The notes: generated from the letters alone by a model not told the origin. A stretch of 64,000 nt of DNA from DSXH01 sp964532065 (GCA_964532065.1 CAZHHG010000005.1:20652-84651), one strand, 5' to 3'. Positions 54,901 through 63,752 are shown, counted from the stretch's first letter. Made by a program: numbers and translations.

Positions 54901-56783
54901 CGGATAACAGCGGCGACGTATTAATCGTTGGCGGACACCTCCAGTATACAAGCGGCGCTGTCTATAACGGTAATGTAGTTTACGGAAATACAACCAACCT
55001 GCCGATACCGGCTGTAAGTGTTGAAGGTACAATTGAACAGGGCAATCCGATTGATTTCATAGCCGCAAAAGCTTTCCTCGAAAATCTCTCTGCTACGCTC
55101 AGCGGATACGCAGCTAACGGATCAACAACAATGCAGTGGGGCGGATTGGTTCTTAACGGAACAGATCCTTTCCTTAACGTATTTGCTGTAAACGGTTCGG
55201 ACCTTTCCAGTGCAAATAACGTAAGTATATCGGTTCCTAACGGTTCTGTTGTTCTTGTAAATGTAAACGGGACAACAATTAACTGGACCGGCGGATTAAC
55301 AGTAAACGGCACAGCAATCGGAAATGTGCTTTATAACTTCTATGAAGCAACATCGATGACAATTCAGGGTATTGATATCCGCGGTTCTCTGCTTGCACCA
55401 AAAGCTCATATCAACTTTGCTGCCGGCGTTATTAACGGTCAGATGATCTGCAAATCTCTCGAGGGTATGGGCCAGATGAATCTGGCGCCGTTTATCGGAA
55501 ATATTCCTTATGAAAAAGAAGTAATTAATATAGCCTCTGTACACTCAGTTCTTACAATCGACCCTGTTCAGAACAATAACTCATCAAGCGTAACGGTTCT
55601 GTTCAGCAATACCGGCACAGGTAACAATAACGGCGGCGGTAACGGAAACGAATGGGAAGAGGTTAACGGTTTTGGAAACAGCGAAATTGTCTACTCACTC
55701 ATTTACAGCGGCGGAAAAATATACGCCGGTACATGGGGCGGAAAAATCTATATGTCTTCTGATGACGGTCAGACCTGGACAATAATTAACAGCAATATGT
55801 CGGTTGGATTTATCTGGTCGCTTCAGGTAAGCGGAGGATTCATCTTCGCAGCAACCGAACAGGGTGTTTATAAATATGACGGCTCTACATGGACACTTAC
55901 ATCGCTTAACGGTATGGACGTTCACGCTCTTACAGTAAGCGGCGGAGTGATTTATGCCGGAACATGGGGATTCGGAGTCTATAAATCGGTTGATAACGGA
56001 TCTACATGGACTGCAGTTAATAATGGTTTGGGATACTTTACAACAATTCAGTCATTAACAGTTAAAGGAACAACATTATTCTGCGGTACAGTCGGCGGCG
56101 GAGTATTCAAATCAATTAACGGCGGAGCCAATTGGATTCAGGTAACAGTTGGAAACAATATTATCTGGGCTCTCGGCTCAACATCAACAGCGGTTTTTGC
56201 TTCTTCGTACGGAGACGGCCTCTATCGTTCGCTTGACGGCGGTTCATCATGGACAAAGCTCGATCTTGGTGTTCAGTTCGTATACTCAATCGCTGTTGAC
56301 GGTTCCGGAAAAATATATGTAGCATCCTGGGCAAGCGGTGTCTTTGTATCCGAAGACAACGGCTCAACATGGACTTCTATGGGAATGGGCGGTTTCGGTG
56401 TAAGCGCGGTTCTTGCGGACAATAATTCCGAAAACGTAATTCTCGGTACAAAAGACGGCAAGATTTATATGTCCAAAGGCCAGGGATTAACAAGTGTCGG
56501 CGACGATTCAACATTGCCAACAACAGTTGAACTGAGCCAGAACTATCCTAACCCGTTCAACCCGACAACAACAATTCAGTTTGCTCTTCCGGAATCCGGT
56601 AAGTTCAATCTGAAAGTTTATAACATTCTCGGCCAGGAAGTTGCAACACTTATCGATGGCGAAATGAATTCCGGTATTCACAAAGTAAACTTCGATGCCA
56701 GCAGAATCGCTTCCGGTGTCTACATCTACAAATTGGTCGGCAACAATGTAAACATTAGCAAGAAAATGATCTTGATGAAGTAA
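51981..56783 (+). CDS. giant T9SS protein with thioester (TED/TQXA-like) domain
   Basis: The 1600-aa protein has a signal peptide (about 1-28, ending SAFAQ). Modules: thioester domain (about 55-165) with Cys85 in FYCIDLGH and Gln136 in AIQFAIWHF, the pair that forms an internal Cys-Gln thioester in Gram-positive adhesins; invasin-like Ig domain (173-255); an unrecognised region (256-470); two SdrD-B-like repeats (477-590, 595-715); a beta-sandwich (716-830); DUF11 first half (835-925); choice-of-anchor A domain (928-1172); DUF11 end (1176-1210); Ycf48-like propeller (1224-1502); T9SS sorting domain (1512-1600). A covalently attaching surface adhesin is inferred from the thioester motif. Confidence 0.88.
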   Translation: MVGQPKLFLRVILVLSLIISFSSSAFAQGKNGVKSVTDYTSIAKISSTSVGKNITFFNPPMNNTATYFAGTFKGTLNGETKYFYCIDLGHNLVYNEDYWDEGSTQSEITYILNNYYPYKNGYPGQIDNSKEAAAIQFAIWHFSDGADPATISNDADVKARATAIINDATANHNNVKPVETLLIVPSSATYVQGMPAQFFVFAFDIDGNPVSNVTIQLTTTLGSLSASSVVTDADGKGGPVTLSYSGIGTATIKAKADVVIPQGTRYVHKSSPSLKQKLVLATPGFDTKEVTGRVEWYVPEECDLNGYATYTQGGWGSPSNSGPGKIRDMYFDNVFPAGLVVGSTYKITLTSAQAVEDFLPQGGTAGKLTQNYTNPSNTSAGVLAGQVVALKLNVSYDAAGYIGSNTTPLGNLQIVSGPFTGYTVIQFLAFAEQVLGGGSLNGFTYSEVNDAATKINENFNEGANKGFLDCYFESKASLGDKVWEDLDKDGIQDAGEPGVSGVMVKLYDCNNNLISTTTTDSNGNYLFDNLVPGDYYVVFILPSGYTFTTADAGSDDTKDSDANASTGKTICTTLTPGENDLTWDAGLIKEECKNKIGDFVWHDEDTDGIQDANEPGLPGIKVELLDSQNNLLQTTTTDANGYYEFTNVLNGTYKVRIASSNFTGTGVLAGTQSEKWFLTFKDKGSNDAKDSDGDNNKTATVTVNCADNLTIDFGFFKVCVGLEKSGPTSINVGEKIVYTFTVTNCGDVLLSGGANVYDPMLMPSGDHKIKYLKLYPGQSESFTYEYTTDENDCGQLINNAWVIGHPDLSGYNFGTSTVRDDDSHTINVICQPKQADIEVKKTASKTPVQCDEAFFYTITVKNNGPDKSEGIVISDILPVGAIYQSHSTSQGSYNQLTGFWNVGDLNNGSTATLTINVKADCDEVNNGTFDLGIAKDYNLFVLNDLNQPSSDTQGKAAIGGNATLANYSVGDQLPDNSGDVLIVGGHLQYTSGAVYNGNVVYGNTTNLPIPAVSVEGTIEQGNPIDFIAAKAFLENLSATLSGYAANGSTTMQWGGLVLNGTDPFLNVFAVNGSDLSSANNVSISVPNGSVVLVNVNGTTINWTGGLTVNGTAIGNVLYNFYEATSMTIQGIDIRGSLLAPKAHINFAAGVINGQMICKSLEGMGQMNLAPFIGNIPYEKEVINIASVHSVLTIDPVQNNNSSSVTVLFSNTGTGNNNGGGNGNEWEEVNGFGNSEIVYSLIYSGGKIYAGTWGGKIYMSSDDGQTWTIINSNMSVGFIWSLQVSGGFIFAATEQGVYKYDGSTWTLTSLNGMDVHALTVSGGVIYAGTWGFGVYKSVDNGSTWTAVNNGLGYFTTIQSLTVKGTTLFCGTVGGGVFKSINGGANWIQVTVGNNIIWALGSTSTAVFASSYGDGLYRSLDGGSSWTKLDLGVQFVYSIAVDGSGKIYVASWASGVFVSEDNGSTWTSMGMGGFGVSAVLADNNSENVILGTKDGKIYMSKGQGLTSVGDDSTLPTTVELSQNYPNPFNPTTTIQFALPESGKFNLKVYNILGQEVATLIDGEMNSGIHKVNFDASRIASGVYIYKLVGNNVNISKKMILMK

Positions 56784-57237
56784 AAGAATAAAGGCGAGGG
56801 TGTGTGTGAGCCCCGGCATTATTGCCGGGGCTTTTTTTTGAAACAGTTATATATATAGAGGAGAAAGATTTTTTTAAGGTTTTTTATGAAATCAGCATTG
56901 ACTCATTTCAATAAATCAATTCATAATGAAACAGTTCATTAATAGAATAATTATTAAAACAGGTCAAATTCCCGGTATTTATTCCGGCACAATGATTGAA
57001 TCTTTTAGATCAAATAAGCACTCTCTTTGGAAAGCTAAGCCCCTCAAAAAAGCTTTCTGGATGGCGGCGGTTATTTTGGTGAACAGCACTCGGCTGGGTT
57101 GTTCGCTGAGATTTCCGCCCTTCTCTTTTAAAACCCCTTATTTTCTTAATTTTTCAGCCGTTTCAATAATTCCCGTTATTGGTTCTTACCCATATTTTAA
57201 TTAATTTTGCGCACTTTCATATGAAAAAGGATAAATA
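56784..57237. other. spacer between the third giant gene and rpmH
   Basis: It contains the strong terminator at 56810-56839 and, otherwise, AT-rich DNA. A 92-codon open frame at 56926-57204 has no ribosome-binding site and no protein-like character, so I do not call it a gene. The rpmH promoter must be here but was not located. Confidence 0.5.
56810..56839 (+). terminator. strong rho-independent terminator after the thioester protein gene
   Basis: GCCCCGGCA (56810-56818) pairs perfectly with TGCCGGGGC (56823-56831) around a 4-nt loop, followed by eight T. Confidence 0.95.
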
Positions 57238-57384
57238 ATGAAGAGAACATTTCAACCAAGCAATAAGAAGAGAAAAAGTAAACACGGATTCCGTGAAAGA
57301 ATGGCTACCAAAAACGGACGCAAAGTTCTTGCCAGCAGAAGATCAAAAGGTAGAAAAAAACTGACTGTCAGCGACGAGAAGTAA
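57238..57384 (+). CDS. rpmH: 50S ribosomal protein L34
   Basis: This 48-aa gene reads MKRTFQPSNKKRKSKHGFRE, then RMATKNGRKVLASRRSKGRK, then KLTVSDEK. That is the canonical L34 pattern, highly basic throughout. L34 is a small protein of the large ribosomal subunit. AAAAAGGA lies 6 nt upstream of the ATG. It heads the rpmH-rnpA-yidD-yidC cluster, which in many bacteria is directly divergent from dnaA; here it is 34 kb away with the same relative orientation. Confidence 0.97.
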   Translation: MKRTFQPSNKKRKSKHGFRERMATKNGRKVLASRRSKGRKKLTVSDEK

Positions 57385-57466
57385 GCAAATCATAGATTGT
57401 TAAGTTCTTAGTCTTTCATTAAATGTTGTCTGTTTTTACCTCGCAATTAATGGCGAGGAGGATTAT

Positions 57467-57865
57467 TTGAAACAGTTTGGTCTTTCTGCTTTTGAAAGAA
57501 TCAAAAATAAAAAGGAATTCGAGCTCGTTTATACAAGAGGAGAAGTTTTATTCTCCTCTTCTAATAGATTGAAGGCAGTCTTTTTTATTGATAGAAATCC
57601 CGATACTATCGGAATTAAAACCGCGTTTGCTGTCTCTAAGAAATCCGGTAATGCTGTCTGGAGAAACAGAATTAAACGGCTCTTCCGCGAATCCTATCGA
57701 CTCAATAAAAATGAAATTAAGTCGGATTGTGAGAATAAAAAATTAAAACTATTCCTTATTTTTTCTCCCAACACAATAAACCGGACAAACAGCAAAAAGA
57801 TTTATTTGAAAGATGTTGTGGACGATGTTATAGAACTTTTGATTAAGATAAGATCGAAGCTTTAA
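57467..57865 (+). CDS. rnpA: ribonuclease P protein component
   Basis: The 132-aa protein starts at a TTG with GAGGAGG upstream. It contains the RNase P protein signature RNRIKRLFRESYR near the middle, preceded by the substrate-binding strand FAVSKKSGNAVWRN. It assists the catalytic RNA in removing 5' leaders from pre-tRNA. The yidD start lies 1 nt after its stop. Confidence 0.95.
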   Translation: MKQFGLSAFERIKNKKEFELVYTRGEVLFSSSNRLKAVFFIDRNPDTIGIKTAFAVSKKSGNAVWRNRIKRLFRESYRLNKNEIKSDCENKKLKLFLIFSPNTINRTNSKKIYLKDVVDDVIELLIKIRSKL

Positions 57866-57866
57866 A

Positions 57867-58076
57867 ATGCGTTCAATTTTTATTTACTTGATAAAATTTT
57901 ATCAGAAGGCTATTTCGCCTATGTTTCCCCCCTCATGCCGCTTTTATCCAACATGTTCGGAATATGCGGCTCAGTCAATTAGTAAGTACGGCGTTATAAA
58001 AGGGGGAATTAAATCAGTATGGAGAATTTTAAGATGTAATCCCTTTAATAAAGGGGGTTACGATCCGGTTGAATAA
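57867..58076 (+). CDS. yidD: membrane protein insertion efficiency factor YidD
   Basis: The 69-aa protein carries the full YidD pattern: LIKFYQKAISP, CRFYPTCSEYA and LRCNPFNKGGYDPV. It is a small membrane-associated protein that assists YidC-dependent insertion. Its place between rnpA and yidC is the conserved one. Confidence 0.96.
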   Translation: MRSIFIYLIKFYQKAISPMFPPSCRFYPTCSEYAAQSISKYGVIKGGIKSVWRILRCNPFNKGGYDPVE

Positions 58077-58091
58077 CTTATAGGAATGTGA

Positions 58092-59942
58092 ATGGACAAA
58101 AGAACAACTTCTGCGTTTATACTTATCGGTATTATTCTTGTAGTGTGGCTCTACATCAACTCCCCCACTCCCCCGCCCCAGCAGCCGAAACAGACCGATA
58201 CAACCCTTGTTAAAACAGATACGGTTAAGGAAAAAGTAGTTAAGGAAATTGAACCGCTTAAAACCGAAGTAACCGAATCAGCTCCTTTCGGCGAGGTTGA
58301 AACCCGGGCGGAAAAGATAATTACTATCGAAACCGATCTCGTAAAAATTGAAATGACTACCAAGGGCGCCCGGATAAGGAAATACTATCTGAAAAATTAC
58401 GGAACCTGGTATAAGTACGATATTGAAGATTCGACAAACTTCTACGACAGGCACGCTCAGCTCGTAAATCCCGGTCAGGGAGGCGACTTTAATATTATTT
58501 TTGTTACAAAGGAAGGAAAGCTTGTTAACACCGCCGCGCTCGATTTCAGCTCTAACGTCTATCAGCATTATTATAGATTAAGCGGGACGGATTCTCTCGT
58601 TGCCAACTATGAATTTAAAACACCCGATAACAGATATATCAGAAAGAATTTTGTTTTTTATGCCAACGATTACGCGTCCAGGATTGATGTAGAACTAGAA
58701 AACATGAACGACATAATAAGCAGTTTCAGGTACGATGTTGTCTGGTCGAACGGAATTAATTTTACCGAGAAAAACTCTGTTGACGAAGCAAACTTCTCCA
58801 ATACCAGCGCGTTTGCGGGAGACGAGCAGGTTATTGTTGATGCGGGTACAAGCGGAGAAAAAGTAACAAAAGATTTAAATGGAAAAGTTGACTGGGTTGC
58901 CGTTAGAAATAAATATTTTGCGGTCATCATAGCACCTGACCAGCCGAGCAATGAGGGCGGAGCTTACTTTGAAGGAACCGGGTCTCAGGAAAAACTCGGC
59001 GTTCGCGAAACCTACAGCGCAAGCATTAAGATTCCATTTAAGAATGAATCCTTACAGAAGGACTCGTTCAGACTTTTTATCGGCCCGATCGATTACGATC
59101 TTTTAAAGACCTACGGTAAAAATTTTGAAGCCGTGGTGGATTTCGGAAGTTTCTTCGGACTCAAGTTCGTGATCCGTCCGATCTCGGAGTATGTTCTGCT
59201 TCCCCTGCTTCAGTTCCTTCACAGTTTTATTCCGAACTACGGACTGGTCATTATAATATTCTCTATAATAATTAAGATCGCACTTCATCCTTTAACCAAG
59301 CAGAGCTTAAAATCGATGAAGAAGATGCAGCTTCTTCAACCGAAGATAACCGAGCTCAAGGAAAAATTCAAAGACGATCCGCAGAAGGTTCAAAAAGAAA
59401 CAATGAAGCTCTATTCTACTTACGGTATCAATCCGATGGGCGGATGCCTTCCGATGCTTCTGCAGATGCCGATTTTGATTGCTCTCTGGAGTTTATTCAA
59501 CGTTGCTATCGATATTCGTCAGCAGCCCTTTATGCTCTGGATCAATAATCTTTCTGCACCGGATGTTATCTACCGCCTGCCGTTCAAAATTCCCCTGTTC
59601 GGAATTGATGTTGTAAGCGGCCTTGCGATACTGCTTGGCGTAACAATGTTTCTGCAGCAGAAAATGAGCATAAAGGATCCTTCTCAAAAAGCTCTGGTAT
59701 ATCTTATGCCCATTATGTTTACCGCGCTCTTTATGACTTTTCCGTCGGGTCTGAACCTTTACTACTTTATGTTCAACCTCCTTTCGATAGCGCAGCAGTA
59801 TTATGTTAATCATAAAAAAGGTGATGGCGAACTTGTTCCTGTTGAAAATCCGAAACAGAAGAAAGGATTCATGGCCAGAATGATGGAAGCCGCCGAAAAG
59901 CAGGCACAGACACAGAAAAAAGCCGCACAAAAGAAAAGATAA
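58092..59942 (+). CDS. yidC: membrane protein insertase YidC
   Basis: The 616-aa protein has an N-terminal anchor (about 6-23) and a Lys/Thr-rich linker. The large periplasmic domain of Gram-negative YidC (about 60-340) is followed by the conserved insertase core, with YGLVIIIFSIIIKIALHPLT, MKKMQLLQPKITELKEKFKDD and GGCLPMLLQMPILIALWSLF. It inserts and folds inner-membrane proteins with or without Sec. The terminator at 59951-59999 closes the cluster. Confidence 0.97.
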   Translation: MDKRTTSAFILIGIILVVWLYINSPTPPPQQPKQTDTTLVKTDTVKEKVVKEIEPLKTEVTESAPFGEVETRAEKIITIETDLVKIEMTTKGARIRKYYLKNYGTWYKYDIEDSTNFYDRHAQLVNPGQGGDFNIIFVTKEGKLVNTAALDFSSNVYQHYYRLSGTDSLVANYEFKTPDNRYIRKNFVFYANDYASRIDVELENMNDIISSFRYDVVWSNGINFTEKNSVDEANFSNTSAFAGDEQVIVDAGTSGEKVTKDLNGKVDWVAVRNKYFAVIIAPDQPSNEGGAYFEGTGSQEKLGVRETYSASIKIPFKNESLQKDSFRLFIGPIDYDLLKTYGKNFEAVVDFGSFFGLKFVIRPISEYVLLPLLQFLHSFIPNYGLVIIIFSIIIKIALHPLTKQSLKSMKKMQLLQPKITELKEKFKDDPQKVQKETMKLYSTYGINPMGGCLPMLLQMPILIALWSLFNVAIDIRQQPFMLWINNLSAPDVIYRLPFKIPLFGIDVVSGLAILLGVTMFLQQKMSIKDPSQKALVYLMPIMFTALFMTFPSGLNLYYFMFNLLSIAQQYYVNHKKGDGELVPVENPKQKKGFMARMMEAAEKQAQTQKKAAQKKR

Positions 59943-59950
59943 TTTTATCT

Positions 59951-59999
59951 TCCCCTGTCAACTTTCTCTTAGTAAGTTGACGGGGGAATTTTATTTTAT
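59951..59999 (+). terminator. rho-independent terminator after yidC
   Basis: TCCCCTGTCAACTT (59951-59964) pairs with AAGTTGACGGGGGA (59974-59987) with one bulged T, followed by AATTTTATTTTATA. The next gene starts only 6 nt past it. Confidence 0.85.
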
Positions 60000-60004
60000 A
60001 CAGA

Positions 60005-62704
60005 ATGCTTCGACCAACTCAAATATTGTTATTACTTCTTCTAACATCCTCAATTATCCTTTCGCAGAAAATTGATACGCTCAAACTAAAACTCGAAACA
60101 AAAAAACTTCCGTTTGAACTATCCGAAGAGGTTCCGGTTAATCTTCCAAAGATCGGACTCGCATTGAGCGGCGGCGGCGCAAGAGCGTTGTCCCAGATTG
60201 GAATCCTGCGCAGATTAGAAGAGGAGCAGATCCCGATCGATATAATTGTTGGAACCAGTATGGGCAGTATAGTGGGCGGACTCTACTCTTCGGGATATTC
60301 CTTAATCGAACTCGACTCGATAATTAAAAATACCAACTGGAATGATTTATTTTCTGTTGAGCAGACAAACAGAAACGAATTGTTTGTTGATCAGAAGATA
60401 ACCGAGGACCGCGCAATTCTTTCTTTCAGGATCGACGGCTTTAAGCCTATTATACCGATGTCCCTCAGCTCGGGTCAGCGCGGCGCAAATTTTCTTAATC
60501 TACTTTCTTTAAACGCCCCGATTCAGGCGGATGATTATAATAATTTATTGTACAGGTACAGGGCGATTGCTACGGATCTGGTAAATGGTAGAAAATTTGT
60601 TTTCGATCAGGGTCCTCTGGGAATCGCAATGCAAGCGAGCTCGAGCGTTACTCTTTTACTTCCTCCGGTTAAAAAAGACACTCTTACTCTGGTTGACGGC
60701 GGACTTGTTGCCAATATCCCGGTAAAGGAAACCCGAAAACTCGGAGCCGATATAGTAATCGCGGGGAATGCCGTTAGCCCTCTTTATGAAGAGAGCGAAT
60801 TGAATTATCCGTGGGTAATTGCCGATCAGCTTGTTAGTATTCCGATGCAGATCCTCAACGAGCAGCAGCTTGAAGAAGCCGATTTTATTATTCAACCGGA
60901 TCTCGGAAACCTGAAAAATTCTGATTTTACAAACATCGACTCCTCTGTACACAGGGGATATGAAAGTACGGACAGACAGATCAGTTCAATTAGGGAGGAA
61001 GTCGAAAACCAGTTCATCAAAAATCTTGGCGTTGTTGAAAAGAAATATTACAATGTTATGATTATAGATATTCCGGCTGAGATCGCAGGGGATTTCTTTG
61101 AGGGTGCGGAAAAACTTGACTCAGTCTCAAATCTCCAGGTCTATTATCAGCTTTATAATATTCACCGCCGCGGGGATTTTAAAAATTTATATGCACGTAT
61201 TGAACAAAGCGGCAACACGGCTTTGCTGAATCTGGTCGCTGAAAAAAACAGGGATGTTTCTTTTTATGAAATAACCGGGGTCTCTATATTTGATAGGGAG
61301 AACCTGGCCGGAAAACTTTCTCATCTTATTAATAAACCCTATAACTCGCGCAAGACACTCAATGCCGCACTTGATATACTGAAAGAGTATAAGAAGAACG
61401 GATATATTCTTGCAAGAATTGAAAAAATTGAATTCGAAGAAAAATCCGGAATCCTTCATATAAAAATTAATGAAGGGCAGCTCTCTAAACTTAATGTAGT
61501 CGGAAATACAAAGACTCAGCAAAGAATTATCTCGCGCGAGTTTGCAGTTAAACCGGGCGAATATGTAAGATTCGATGAGGCACGCAGAGGACTTACAAAT
61601 TTGAGAAGCACAAATCTTTTTGAACAGATAGAACTTGTTGCCGGCAATTCCGATGAGGGAAACGAATTGAATGTTGTTGTTAATGAAAAACCGTCAAGCA
61701 TTCTCCGTTTCGGTATGCGGATCGATAACGAAAACGCTACTCAGGTTTCATTCGATGTGCGGGATGAAAATATTCTCGGAACAGGAACCGAGCTTGGGAC
61801 TATTCTTTCCGGCGGTTTAAGGAACAGGTCCTACATTCTTGAACACCGGGCCAACAGAGTATTTGAGTCCTACTTTACTTACCGGATCCGCGCTTATTAC
61901 GATTTCAACGACGTTAATGTTTATACCGACGATCCGCAGAAATCGCACAACAGATTTTCGCGCAGCAAGACCGGCGAATACCGGCAGATCTTCTATGGAG
62001 GATCATTCAGCATCGGTTCGCAGGTCGGCCGGTTCGGACATATATCTGCGGAAGCAAAATACCAGCGGGATCAAATCAAATCGAAATATGATTATTCCGG
62101 ACCAACTTACAAACTTGATATCGCGAGTCTCCGGTTTTCACTTACGATTGATTCCCAGGATAGGTATCCATATCCCACCGATGGGTTTCTGATTAAGTCG
62201 TATTACGAAACGGCGCAGACGGCTCTTGGCGGCGATATCAGTTATTCAAAATTCCTTTTCGACTATAAGAGTATACTCGGATTGAATGCGCCGAACGCTT
62301 TCATTTTTCACGGCATGATAGGGATTTCCGACAAGACTATTCCGCTTAGTCAGCATTTTTCATTCGGCGGACAGAATATGTTCATGGGACTTCGGGATAA
62401 TGAATTCCGGGGCAGGCAGATTTTTACAGCTTCCCTCGAATATATGCAAAAGCTTCCGTTTCAGATTTTCTTCGAAACGTATCTTAAAATTCGCTATGAT
62501 CTCGGATCTGCGTGGGCCGAGCAGGAACAGATCAGGTATAAAGACCTTCGTCACGGTATCGGCGCTACTATTTCCTTTAACACTCCAATTGGCCCGGCGG
62601 ATTTCTCCGTCGGCAAAAGTTTCTACCTAACCGACGCACTTCCTAAAAGTAAAGCCGTATGGGGGCCGACTTTCTTTTATTTCACAATCGGCTATTATTA
62701 TTAG
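60005..62704 (+). CDS. patatin-like phospholipase fused to POTRA and Omp85 barrel (PlpD-like)
   Basis: The 899-aa protein has a signal peptide (about 1-20). A patatin domain follows (about 48-260) with oxyanion GGGAR (56-60), nucleophile Ser85 in GTSMG and catalytic Asp231 in DGG, so the Ser-Asp dyad is intact. A POTRA-like region (about 420-580) and a C-terminal 16-strand BamA/Omp85-type barrel (to FFYFTIGYYY) complete it. Pseudomonas PlpD is the named relative, a type Vd autotransporter lipase. Whether the lipase stays attached to the barrel here is unknown. Confidence 0.9.
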   Translation: MLRPTQILLLLLLTSSIILSQKIDTLKLKLETKKLPFELSEEVPVNLPKIGLALSGGGARALSQIGILRRLEEEQIPIDIIVGTSMGSIVGGLYSSGYSLIELDSIIKNTNWNDLFSVEQTNRNELFVDQKITEDRAILSFRIDGFKPIIPMSLSSGQRGANFLNLLSLNAPIQADDYNNLLYRYRAIATDLVNGRKFVFDQGPLGIAMQASSSVTLLLPPVKKDTLTLVDGGLVANIPVKETRKLGADIVIAGNAVSPLYEESELNYPWVIADQLVSIPMQILNEQQLEEADFIIQPDLGNLKNSDFTNIDSSVHRGYESTDRQISSIREEVENQFIKNLGVVEKKYYNVMIIDIPAEIAGDFFEGAEKLDSVSNLQVYYQLYNIHRRGDFKNLYARIEQSGNTALLNLVAEKNRDVSFYEITGVSIFDRENLAGKLSHLINKPYNSRKTLNAALDILKEYKKNGYILARIEKIEFEEKSGILHIKINEGQLSKLNVVGNTKTQQRIISREFAVKPGEYVRFDEARRGLTNLRSTNLFEQIELVAGNSDEGNELNVVVNEKPSSILRFGMRIDNENATQVSFDVRDENILGTGTELGTILSGGLRNRSYILEHRANRVFESYFTYRIRAYYDFNDVNVYTDDPQKSHNRFSRSKTGEYRQIFYGGSFSIGSQVGRFGHISAEAKYQRDQIKSKYDYSGPTYKLDIASLRFSLTIDSQDRYPYPTDGFLIKSYYETAQTALGGDISYSKFLFDYKSILGLNAPNAFIFHGMIGISDKTIPLSQHFSFGGQNMFMGLRDNEFRGRQIFTASLEYMQKLPFQIFFETYLKIRYDLGSAWAEQEQIRYKDLRHGIGATISFNTPIGPADFSVGKSFYLTDALPKSKAVWGPTFFYFTIGYYY

Positions 62705-62718
62705 TTTAAGAATCTAAA

Positions 62719-63264
62719 TTATCTTCTTCCCTCCCTTTCAGAGGCGATATTTGCCAGCGCCAGATATTTTGAAGCGGCCTCCAGCTCGTTTTTCTTTTTA
62801 TAGATATCGGACAGAGAAAAATAAATTTTACTTTTCAGATTAACTGCCGGAACAAACCGGTCTATCAATTCTAAAATTGTTTTGTTATACGGAAGATCAA
62901 ACTCGGAATTATATAGCCGCAGCATTTCAAGAAGCGGTTCATGTGCGTCGGGGAGCGCTTCCGCGGCAATCTTATAATGATGGAGGGCATTATCAATAAA
63001 TTCATATCCGCTCTGCCGGTTTTCAAAAATCTTTGCTGCCCACATGCTTATATGAAACTGTTCGGCGGGCATCTCTTTTAAAAGTTTTCCGGAGAACATT
63101 TTAATCTCGTCAATTGAAAGGGCCGGATTGGCTAAAAAGATTCTGTAAAGAGTCAGATCGTCAATCTTCAGTTTCATTGCGTCGCTGAAACTGTCGAACA
63201 GTTCATCCGGTGAATTTGAATTGCGGAAAACGGACTCTATCTTTTTATATAGATCGTTTTGCAT
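62719..63264 (-). CDS. uncharacterised helical (TPR-like) protein
   Basis: I take the ATG at 63264 (181 aa, MQNDLYKKIESVF); an upstream in-frame start at 63306 would overlap the VOC gene by 35 nt. The protein is almost entirely alpha-helical, with repeating hydrophobic spacing; the C-terminal IYFSLSDIYKKKNELEAASKYLALA matches a TPR unit. No catalytic motif is visible. It is 7 nt downstream of the VOC gene, so probably co-transcribed. Function unknown. Confidence 0.7.
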   Translation of the reverse strand: MQNDLYKKIESVFRNSNSPDELFDSFSDAMKLKIDDLTLYRIFLANPALSIDEIKMFSGKLLKEMPAEQFHISMWAAKIFENRQSGYEFIDNALHHYKIAAEALPDAHEPLLEMLRLYNSEFDLPYNKTILELIDRFVPAVNLKSKIYFSLSDIYKKKNELEAASKYLALANIASEREGRR

Positions 63265-63271
63265 AAATACG

Positions 63272-63661
63272 TTACTTCTTCTTTTCGAACAGAGCCGCAA
63301 CCGCACCGGCGGGATCGCGTATAATACAGTATCTTCCGTAATCCCCGCTCGTTTTCGGCCCCAGAATTACCGAACCCCCGAGTGAATTGCAGCTTTCTAT
63401 ACTCTTATCAAGGTTCTCAACTATTATATAGATCATCCATTGCGAAGGGATCTCTGCGTTGCCGCCCCTCTTGTGGCAGATTCCGGCTACGGGTGCGCCG
63501 CTTCCCGGACTGATCATATTAAAATCGTTATAATTCCCCATAGAGACCGGTTCGTGTGACCATCCAGTTACAGCCGAATAAAAATTTTTTAGTTCTTCGG
63601 CATTCTCTACCGTAAGGTCGAGCCAGCCTATTGTGCCTGTATCGTTTATTGCGTCCGGCAT
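63272..63661 (-). CDS. VOC-family (glyoxalase/bleomycin-resistance-like) protein
   Basis: The 129-aa single-domain protein starts GTIGWLDLTVENAEELKNFY and has the paired beta-alpha-beta-beta-beta modules of the vicinal-oxygen-chelate fold, with YIIVENLDKSIESCNSLGG and YCIIRDPAGAVAALFEKK in the second module. Usual metal ligands at the first strand are replaced (Trp13/Asp15 instead of His), so a binding rather than catalytic function is possible. The substrate is unknown. Confidence 0.85.
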   Translation of the reverse strand: MPDAINDTGTIGWLDLTVENAEELKNFYSAVTGWSHEPVSMGNYNDFNMISPGSGAPVAGICHKRGGNAEIPSQWMIYIIVENLDKSIESCNSLGGSVILGPKTSGDYGRYCIIRDPAGAVAALFEKKK

Positions 63662-63752
63662 TTTGTTTCCTTTCTCTTTTTATTCTTATTTATTATTGTA
63701 AGGAGAAACGGGTAGTAATTGTAACAATTATTTGTTTTGATTCGTCTTTAAT

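Noticed and set aside
56926..57204. 92-codon open frame before rpmH
   Set aside because: No ribosome-binding site, no domain, and unremarkable composition in a spacer.
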